Of a stretch of 16,547 nucleotides of DNA, positions 9,900 through 16,547 are shown piece after piece. The notes under the pieces were generated by a model, which did not search any database, was not told the origin of the DNA, and saw nothing but the letters and a program-made list of their open reading frames with translations. A program made the translations under genes and the position numbers. Source of the DNA: Terana coerulea (Eukaryota > Basidiomycota > Agaricomycetes > Polyporales > Phanerochaetaceae); the NCBI GenBank assembly GCA_024811115.1, contig JAKOGH010000423.1, positions 1-16,547 on the forward strand, given 5' to 3'. The stretch's first letter is position 1, and every line of letters starts with the position of its first letter.

Positions 9900-10879
9900 G
9901 GCCTGGTCGTCCTGTGCCTGTGGCAGGCCAGGTTGGAGGCCTTTGAGGTGAAAGGCATCGAAAAGCGTCGAGATGGAGGTTCAGACCAAGTCGTGAGAAC
10001 TTCGTATTGACCGCTTGTAAGCGCTCACTTGAATGCCGGCCGAGCGCCCACCAAAGGTTCACCAGAGACTTGTGAACTCTACATAGCAGATACATGAGTG
10101 ACCATAGCAGTGATAATTTTTGCGTCGTTGTTGTCTACTAACAGGAGTCGAGCAGGATAAGATGAGTCTAATGTCCTTTGAGCGCTAAATTTGGACTTCC
10201 AAAAATGGTTATTCATCGACGGAACAAACATTGATCGGAGGCGGCATGGGCCTCAACGACGAGCGTCCTGACATCGAGAAAAACCCCAAAATTTCCCATA
10301 ACCTTGTATAGCGTCTAGAATACACGCAAGCGTCTCGTGAGTGGTAGAATCGTCTTATAATCGGTGAAATTGGCAGAAGGCGTCCAATCTTCGTAGTCGC
10401 CCGGGATGGTTTGTAAGGTGCATGCGAGTCTCTTGTGCTGACTGTACAATCTGCTTGTGACTGGCTTCCCAGTAGGTCACCACACATACAGTGTTCTGGG
10501 TGCTATAAGGGGTGAAAACATTCTGTCTACTGTGAGAGTTGTAATGCTTCTACACATTACTAGTTCTGTATGCCATGCAGCACTCATAAGATGTCTGTTT
10601 TTCTTGCTCGTAGGAAGGAAAGAAAGCCTTCTAATAATTATAACTGAAATAATACATTTACGCCTTACAAGTTGGTGGGAGGTCATCAGCGGTTGGAAGT
10701 CGTGGAAACACGTTCCAAGGTACAAAGCATGTGGCGTACTACTGGCAGCGCGCTAAGCTGCTACTCAATTAAATTCAACGTCGCGCGCACACCGTTTGAC
10801 AATGCAAGGTACGAGGTACGAGGCTGCAGACAATGAATACATTATGTGGCCGCGTACTGATACATGACAGTGTGTACTA
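9900..10879. other. Gene-free, AT-richer region upstream of RTT109
   Basis: The first part should carry the RTT109 promoter. The rest (about 10,050-10,870) is less GC-rich than the genes around it. It has only short open frames without recognisable domains and contains a small tandem of ggtacga at about 10808-10822. It may mark the border between host sequence and the transposon-rich patch to the right. Confidence 0.5.
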
Positions 10880-12606
10880 TTACTCGGGGACTCCACTCGG
10901 GTGCGTGTCGGTTAAAGCCGGCCCGGGCGCGGTAGAGCCCTCACTGGTGATTTGGGAGTTCCGAGCTCTTCTCTCAATCTGAGCAATCATCTTGGCCATC
11001 ATCGACGGCTTTGAACGCCTGGTCTCTGTGTCCGAAGCGTCCCCGCCTGCATCGCTGTCGTCACTTCCAAGCGCCCCAAACAGTCGCCTATAGAGTTATG
11101 AGTCAAGGATGAGGTAGCAGACGAGAAAACTCACTGATCCCACCAGAGCAGAAGCTCCTCGCGTGCATCGACAGACATGCTCTCCTCAATAAACTCCACC
11201 AAATATTGGTAAAATGCCTGGTAAGGCCACTTGCCTCCGGTACCACCAATGTTCCACGTTTCCTGGGAGCTGAGCCCGAAGTGGACCTATAACACGAGTA
11301 ATTAGTATGCATCGAGTCATTTCCTAGGAAGCTCTCCGCAGAAGTGAGAGTGGCTTACGAGCATGGCAGATACACCAATGAGGGATACCGTTGTTCTACG
11401 GATGCCCCAGCTGCAAGCCCTAGGCTTCGTGTTCCCACCACGGCGGCCTCCACCGCCCAAGGCGTTCTCGTCAGTGCTCGCAATACTGACGTACTGCGCA
11501 GCCTTCGGTCCATACAGCAGCAGTACAGCAGCCTGCATATGTTGTGAGTGAAATGCACGATCATTGGGTGTATAGAACGTGCGCAGCGGCGCACCGTGAT
11601 GAGAAGTGTATTGCGGCAGAACTCGCGCAATGCATCATCGGGGTCCTCCGTCTCATTCTCCCAGAGAAAGCAAGGGAAGTCTTCAGCGCCAGCAGGGTAG
11701 TCGGGGTCCGAGTTCTGCAGACCTCGCTTTACTCTGTACCGCAATCACGAAAGGAGTCAGTATCCTGTGTACTTACACCCGACAGGTCAGACAACGGTTA
11801 CTCACAGTGGATCACTCCATCGTGGCTTGAGGTCCATAGGACAGAGCAGCGCACCGCATGCTTCACTGTTGAATCCACGGCGACACTTCTCAACGGGATC
11901 TATATCGCTATTCTTCCCAGCCAGAAAGGAATGTCGGTCTTGACGGCTGAATAGTGCGCCACTCCTGATCTTTGCTCGGCCTTCCTCGATCTGCAGCCGC
12001 AGAGTGCATGCCTAAGCAGCAGATTGCAGGAGAACAGAGTGTGGGCTTACCTCCTGGCAATTTTCCAGATGTCGGTCTCATTGGTGGATATTCGGGATAC
12101 CAAGTCTAGTAATAGCTTGACCAGATTCTTGTACAATCGATGATACCGAATCTCTCTGGGGCGAGCAATGATTGAGCATGATGTAGACATGGATCAACTA
12201 CACTGTGCACATACTTTGCGCTATGATGCTCCTCTGGAACCAAGGCATTGTAACCAAGGCCAATATTAATTATGCTTTCGACATCTCAAACATCTCAGTC
12301 ATAATACGAATTGCGCTCCTAACGCATGCAGTGGGTTAGGAGCCTGTCTATTGGATAAATCTCGATGTAAGCTGAAGATGATAGACCTGCCGAAGGGAGC
12401 ACCCACGGCAGAATATGGGAGTATTGTGCACTTACCTAGGTCGCTGTGAACGGCTCGTCGTCAAAATCTAACCCAGCTTCAGAACGAGAGCGTGTTCCAA
12501 TGTGGCGAATGAAAGGAGGCGGTGATGTCGCACTCAAAGTGACTTCCTCGCATCGTGAGGACGATTGAGAATCTGCCGCAGGCGTGGACAGGGTAATGTC
12601 TGACAT
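10880..12606 (-). CDS. Many-exon gene resembling the basidiomycete DUF6698 family; two apparent frameshifts, 5' exons uncertain
   Basis: Seen exons: 10880-11087, 11135-11286, 11359-11532, 11595-11733, 11806-11990, 12051-12155 and 12215-12318, with consensus donors (gtgagt, gtaagc, gtatgt) and introns of 47-72 nt. The protein reads SAIRIMTEMFEMSK, NIGLGYNALVPEEHHSAKE, CRRGFNSEACGALLCPMDL, AEDFPCFLWENETEDP, AVLLLYGPKAAQYVSIAS, VHFGLSSQETWNIGGTGG and EELLLWWDQRLFG, then an acidic/basic tail ending at TAA 10880-10882. The GALLCP block, the FP.FLWEN block and the closing WW segment are what I associate with DUF6698, a large basidiomycete family of unknown function; the name is from memory and moderately sure. 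One base is missing near 11916-11918 and one near 12265-12280. A probable first exon (12436-12606, MSDITLSTPAADSQSSSRCE) ends in an in-frame TAG at its donor, so the 5' end is unresolved. The neighbouring transposase lies 339 bp upstream on the same strand. Confidence 0.65.
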
Positions 12607-12945
12607 GGAAAGACTTCAGGAAGTCGTTATCGCCCTTTCGGTGACCAGCAGCTTGGCTTATATGTCACGACGCCGGATGTAGATTAGCGTGTGATTAATC
12701 TACCGTGTTTCATTAGAACTCGGATATTACGCTAAGCCAGTCGCCCGAGGGTGCTTACCTGAAACACTGGGCCGCAGTCAAGGGACACTTGGTTTGTCAT
12801 AATGAAATGGGTCATGGTAAAACCAGAGTTAGAGGTCACTGCTTAGTACTCACATGCCAAGACGAGCACTGTGGTCATGACACCTCTCCATGTAAATCTT
12901 TGGAAGTCATTCATATATTCACCCACAGGAAATACTGAGAAGACA
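12607..12945. other. Spacer between the DUF6698-like gene and the transposase
   Basis: No gene is recognised. It should contain the 3' end of the transposase transcript and the promoter of the DUF6698-like gene, both on the minus strand. It includes an 8-bp inverted repeat at 12679-12703. No clear terminal inverted repeat of the larger transposon was found here. Confidence 0.45.
12679..12703. repeat. Small inverted repeat GTAGATTA...TAATCTAC
   Basis: Perfect 8-bp arms at 12679-12686 and 12696-12703 are separated by 9 nt. It lies about 75 bp upstream of the putative start codon of the minus-strand gene. It could be an operator-like dyad or chance. Confidence 0.35.
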
Positions 12946-13912
12946 TCACAGATAGAGGTCATCCTCGCCGTCTGTGTCAGATGTGATACCTGGTCCAGGT
13001 CCAAGCTCGTCATCCTCAGCATCATCCTCCGGCTCTGTCTCCGTCATGCCATTGACCTGAAACGCTTTGATAACATGCTCCAGGTCCTCAGGAACCTCGC
13101 TTTGGAAGGCCATGAGATCCCGATTGCCAATACCAATGCCGGCCTGACGGGCAAAGGTGTCTCTATCAACAAATCTGGTGGTGTTACATTGTTAGCCGCG
13201 ACCGAGAGCCGCCACTAGTAGTATTTCCAATCACCTTCGTCATCTTGAACAATTGACGGCGGTAAGTAATCGAACGTTCGCCCCATAGCGAAAGGCAAGG
13301 AACGAGTGACATCCTCGAACGACATGCGCGGGGTCAACAAAACCGAACCGGTCACCAACGCCGGCCTCAGTTCCTCCAGAGGCGAAATGCAGCCGCTCAA
13401 GCCGTCCAGCCTTGGGTCCAAAGGAGCTTGTTGTATCAAGGCCCATCCACCGTACTCCAGAGAAATTCCACCCGCATCGGTTCTGCCGAACTTGGCAAGA
13501 GGACGTCTGGCGTGAAAAACCCGTAGCACAGTGGGCGTAGCACCACGGAGCGACTCGACCTGATTGTGGGCTGTAAACCATGATACCGGACTTTTTCGCC
13601 CGGGCGCGTGAACCACGCCTCGTTCTCTGTAGGTCGTGAGGTGGTAGTTGAACCGCTGGCAGTGGCATGTTGATAGATACGATCGTTCTTGATCAGTACT
13701 GAGTTTTCATGCCGAAGAGTCTGTCTTGTTGCTTCATCGGCACTTTCCCGCAGGTGAGCTCGCAAGTATTCCTTCAGCTGATATGAAAATCCCTGAAAAC
13801 AGCGGTACCGCAAGCTTTCAGCGATTGAAACAGCCACGTCTATGGTGATTGCTCACCCGTATTGCCAGATCATCGACATGTTCATGTTGCCAATCACGCA
13901 AGAATATCGCAG

Positions 13913-13920
13913 TGCGAGAA
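13913..13920 (+). repeat. Target-site duplication, left copy, MITE A (TGCGAGAA)
   Basis: Eight bases directly before the TAGTG terminus of MITE A. They are repeated exactly after its CACTA terminus at 14266-14273. An 8-bp duplication is the hallmark of hAT-superfamily insertion. Confidence 0.9.
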
Positions 13921-14265
13921 TAGTGATTGGCAAGGGTGTCCTCTGGCGCTTAGAGGCTAACCCTTACCCTGCTTCCTTCGTGCCTCTTACCCTCATGAAG
14001 GGTAAGGGTTGGGGCTACCCTTCAAACCTCTTGCCAAAATGGGCAGAAAATGGTGCTTTGAGTGCTTTTTTCATTCACTTATAATGTCATTTTCTATTGA
14101 GAGCTTGTATTGATATAAAAGCACTCACAACACTTGCAGCTCTATCCAGCAACACGCCTGCTATTTGAATGCAGACCCCTGCCACATAAGGGTTAACTTT
14201 TTCTGTCCCTTACCCTTACTCCTCTGTGCTCCTACCTCCTTACTCCAAACCCCTGCCTATCACTA
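13921..14265 (+). mobile_element. MITE A: 345-bp non-autonomous hAT-like element
   Basis: Seen: it starts TAGTGATTGGCAAGGGT and ends ACCCCTGCCTATCACTA, imperfect 17-bp terminal inverted repeats with three mismatches. It is flanked by the perfect 8-bp duplication TGCGAGAA. No transposase is encoded inside; the longest frames are trivial. Sub-terminal segments near both ends are rich in CCCTTACCC/GGGTAAGGG, possible transposase-binding repeats. Known: hAT elements give 8-bp duplications and often start TA/CAGNG. It sits inside the coding sequence of the Plavaka-like transposase, between the EHHHISGRS part and the exon leading to FSYQLKEYL, so it is younger than that element. Confidence 0.88.
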
Positions 14266-14273
14266 TGCGAGAA
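14266..14273 (+). repeat. Target-site duplication, right copy, MITE A (TGCGAGAA)
   Basis: Exact copy of 13913-13920, immediately after the CACTA end of MITE A. The perfect match suggests a relatively recent insertion. Confidence 0.9.
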
Positions 14274-14327
14274 TGGGACTCCGACCGCTGATGTGGTGAT
14301 GCTCGTCTGGCCGTAGCTCATTGACGG
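14274..14327 (-). pseudogene. Island of transposase coding sequence between the two MITEs
   Basis: Together with the adjoining duplicated bases, this 70-bp spacer (14266-14335) reads on the minus strand as AVNELRPDEHHHISGRS, matching the segment expected between the ELIE part to the right and the RTAIFLRDWQ part to the left. It shows that both MITEs inserted into one continuous transposase gene rather than arriving as one composite. Confidence 0.7.
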
Positions 14328-14335
14328 CCTGCGGC
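14328..14335 (+). repeat. Target-site duplication, left copy, MITE B (CCTGCGGC)
   Basis: Eight bases before the TAGTG terminus of MITE B. They match 14688-14695 (CCCGCGGC) at 7 of 8 positions. Confidence 0.75.
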
Positions 14336-14687
14336 TAGTGATAGGCAGGGGTTTGCAAACCCTCCGAGGGTTAAGGGTAAGGGTATGAAGGGTAAGGGTA
14401 AGGGTTGAGGAGCTTAACCTCATCTGCAGGGTCTGTATTCAGCACTAGGCATACTGCTAGAGAGGGCTGTAAGTATTGTAAGTGCTTTCTATACCAATGC
14501 AAGCTACTCAAATAGAAGACTGACATTATAAGTAAGTGGAAAAGGCATTTAAAGCACCATTTTCAGCCTATTTTGGCAAGGGTTTGAAGGGTAATTTCAA
14601 CCCCACCTTCATGAGGGTAAGGGTATTTGGAGGGTAAGGGTAAGGGTTGCCCTCTGAGCATGGAGGGTTTACCCTTGCCAATCACTA
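14336..14687 (-). mobile_element. MITE B: 352-bp hAT-like element, inverted relative to MITE A
   Basis: It starts TAGTGATAGGCAGGGGT and ends ACCCTTGCCAATCACTA on the plus strand, so it is the reverse orientation of MITE A. Read on the minus strand it aligns with MITE A over its whole length (shared stretches include GAAAATGGTGCTTT and CTTATAATGTCA) with many substitutions and small length differences. It is flanked by CCTGCGGC/CCCGCGGC, an 8-bp duplication with one mismatch. GGGTAA-rich sub-terminal blocks lie near both ends. It has no coding capacity. The imperfect duplication suggests it may be older than MITE A. Confidence 0.85.
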
Positions 14688-14695
14688 CCCGCGGC
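14688..14695 (+). repeat. Target-site duplication, right copy, MITE B (CCCGCGGC)
   Basis: Directly follows the CACTA end of MITE B. It differs from the left copy by one transition. Confidence 0.75.
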
Positions 14696-15708
14696 TCAAT
14701 GAGTTCAGGTAGATCAACGCCGCACTCACGCAGCTCATGTTCCATTCTACGTAGTCGCATTTCCGATGATATCGATATTTGCGACCTGCTTGTCTGCGTT
14801 ACGGCCACTTGCACGTTCACGCCCGTCCCTTCAATCGCACATGTTCGTGTTCCCCCTGGCAGCAAATGCAGTATGAGATAGGAGGGTAGAACATACAAAG
14901 ATTATATGGGCGTACGATTTTTGTTGAATATGAGTCACTTGTCCCGAAGAGTCGAATGTACTTCGGATAATATCCAAGGAAGTGTGTCTTGATGGTTCGC
15001 AGATTAAATGCCCGGTGCTTGCGCATGAGCGTGGTTGGAGGAGGTGCTATAAGACCAGACTGCTGTTGTGTTTGTGTGCGAAGGCGCTTCTGTAATTCCT
15101 TGTCCGTCTCGTAGGTGTCGAAAGCCTTGCAGGTCACATAGGCAAATACCGCAAGTGCACCGCCATTGAAGAATGGGCTTTGTCGAGTAGCTCGAGGGAG
15201 GTGTCAGTATGAAGGCGCATCTTGGCGAGGCTATGCCAATACGCGAGGGAATACAGAAGTGAAAGGACAGCAGTATTGTGGGGCTCAGGAGCAAGCCCTC
15301 GAAGCACGGTATGGAGCACTATTACAGCACAAAATATGAGCACTGTATCTCCTATAAATATGTTGACACGTTGCAATAGCTTACCTGCAAAATGTCTTCA
15401 TAGTCGCGCGCAGTGGTAAATGCCATGTCAGTTATATTACTGCGGAAACGGCGGATGGTATTTTCGCCGAATATCGGCACAGCACGAAACCTTGAAAGGA
15501 ACTCAGCTTTGTTGTCAGCATGAAATGAATAAGCAAAAACTCACCGTCTGTTGAGCTCCACGACATCCGCCTTTGCTGCAAACATGATTCGGATCAAATG
15601 TGCGAGTACGGCCTTCCAGACACCAAGTTCAAACTCGTGGAGAATGTCGGGGACGAGCAGGTTGAAGAGATTGAAAGTTGAATCCGAACGAAGAGTCGAG
15701 AATGCATT

Positions 15709-15762
15709 CTGATAACTAGAATAAGCTGTCTGACGCCACCACATATCATTGCTCATGCTTAC
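15709..15762 (-). other. 54-nt intron in the transposase gene
   Basis: The minus-strand donor is gtaagc and the acceptor is gttatcag. Its length is a multiple of three with no stop, so an ORF caller reads straight through it. Removing it joins SWTPTL to NAFSTLRSD, the arrangement expected from the family. Well-preserved neighbouring introns are 15491-15544, 15319-15384, 16012-16062 and 16287-16339. Confidence 0.7.
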
Positions 15763-16547
15763 CAGTGTAGGAGTCCACGAATTCTCCTTCAGAAGATCTT
15801 CTACCCGGTCGCTGTTGACAACGTATCCCGAGCTGTAGATGAAATCACGAGCGTCGTGGATAAGTTGTTGGCGCTCATGACTATCCACCCGTGCCGTTTC
15901 GGTGCGTAGATGCTGATCCTCCTCAGTACCAAACAGAGGTATGTCATCGAAGGTGGCCAGGCAATGAGGACATGGCCGCTTTCCTTGTCCCGAATGGTGG
16001 CTATGAGGACCCTGTATAACAGTCCTCATTAGTAGAGCAAATTTGGATATGTATGGACATACTTTTCTGGATAATCAGCAGAATATGTGAAGATGCGTGG
16101 ATAAATGCGCCGCCTGACGCCGTCTGCACAATCCACTACCATGCCATGATGGTATGCCTCCATGAACTTGTCATCCAGCATAGCACTCCAAGACCCGTGG
16201 AAAAGCTCACGACGCAGGTGAGTCAGAAGCTGGCTACTGGCGGGTTTACCGAATGTCTTCATGTGGTCTTGGACATAGTCAGGTAGCTAAAGACAGATCA
16301 ATCTTAGTATGAAGCGCAACAAGATAGATAGACACATACAGTGGGGAGGAAGGCAACGTGGTGAGCGGCATTGCAGGTGGGTCGCGCAGCTCGCATTTGG
16401 ACTGGTTTCCGAAATACATATATACCGGCCACATTTTGTTGTTGCCGAATTGCGTGACGCGAGTTGCATCTGACCAAAACATGAGTCCGGCAACAGCCCT
16501 TGGTAAGCCATCCGGGTCCGGTGGCGAGTTCTGCAATCGTAGATCTT

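Larger units (their letters stand above)
12946..16547 (-). pseudogene. Decayed Plavaka-like (CACTA-related) DNA transposase, 5' end beyond the window
   Basis: Known: transposases of this type move cut-and-paste DNA elements that are very common in agaricomycetes. Seen, 5' to 3': MFWSDATRVTQFGNNKMWPV (exon 16340-16530); NAAHHVAFLPT; DYVQDHMKTFGKPASSQLL and YPRIFTYSADYPEK (exon 16063-16286); a CPHC knuckle and DDIPLFGTEEDQHLRTE (15763-16011); LLVPDILHEFELGVWKAVLA (15545-15708); FGENTIRRFRSNITDMAF (15385-15490); EPHNTAVLSLLYSLAYWHSL; TCKAFDTYETDKELQKR; YYPKYIRLFGTSDSYSTK (to 14916); EHHHISGRS; FSYQLKEYLRAHL (from 13792). The C-terminal accessory domain follows: VEFLW/VRWMGLD, FGFVDPAHVVRGCH, DDEGDWKYY, then FVDRDTFARQ (12946-13174) ending at TGA 12948-12946. 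Asp in SDAT, Asp in SADYPEK and Glu in HEFELG are candidate catalytic acids (inference). It is broken by at least nine frameshifts and two MITE insertions, so it is surely inactive unless many breaks are sequencing errors. Confidence 0.8.

Noticed and set aside
14376..14408. Interstitial telomere repeat
   Set aside because: The unit is GGGTAA mixed with other spacing, not a regular TTAGGG tract, and it recurs at matching positions in both MITEs, so it belongs to the element.
13921..14687. One 767-bp palindromic transposon with long terminal inverted repeats
   Set aside because: Each half has its own termini and a different 8-bp duplication, and the 70-bp middle is transposase coding sequence, so these are two independent insertions.
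15709..15762. Treating this in-frame segment as coding
   Set aside because: It has gtaagc and gttatcag ends, and its removal gives the expected family join SWTPTL-NAFST.

Overview
The window looks like nuclear DNA of a mushroom-forming basidiomycete (Agaricomycetes, perhaps a polypore). The grounds are GC-rich coding blocks, very short introns (40-72 nt) with gtaagt/gtgagt donors and ttgcag-type acceptors, monocistronic genes on both strands, and a Plavaka-like (CACTA-related) transposase of the kind that is abundant in these fungi. The genus call is inference. There are no bacterial operons, rRNA genes, tRNA genes or CRISPR arrays.

Layout. (1) 341-1092, plus strand: a small secreted WSC-domain protein. 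(2) 2066-2337, plus: a doubtful small gene. (3) 2338-4472: no convincing gene; it holds an A/G tract and the 3' flank of the next gene. (4) 4473-6772, minus: a proline/serine-rich, probably nuclear coiled-coil protein of unknown function. (5) 8300-9899, minus: the histone acetyltransferase Rtt109 (H3K56). (6) 9900-10879: gene-free and more AT-rich. (7) 10880-12606, minus: a many-exon gene resembling the basidiomycete DUF6698 family. (8) 12946-16547, minus: a decayed Plavaka-like transposase running off the right edge. Two short non-autonomous hAT-like elements (MITEs) sit inside it in opposite orientation, 70 bp apart, each with its own 8-bp target-site duplication.

The left 10 kb is ordinary host chromosome. 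The right 6 kb is a transposon-rich patch: an older element later hit by two MITEs, with a repeat-family-like gene beside it on the same strand.

Reading frames are broken almost everywhere. In the three best host genes (WSC, coiled-coil, RTT109) I count nine frame breaks. All are in the same direction (one base missing) and most lie in G or C runs. Adding one base per break makes every total coding length an exact multiple of three. This looks more like systematic homopolymer under-calling in the assembly than nine real mutations, so single-ORF predictions for these genes are wrong in part. The transposase also carries five breaks of the opposite sign (one base too many), which under-calling does not explain.
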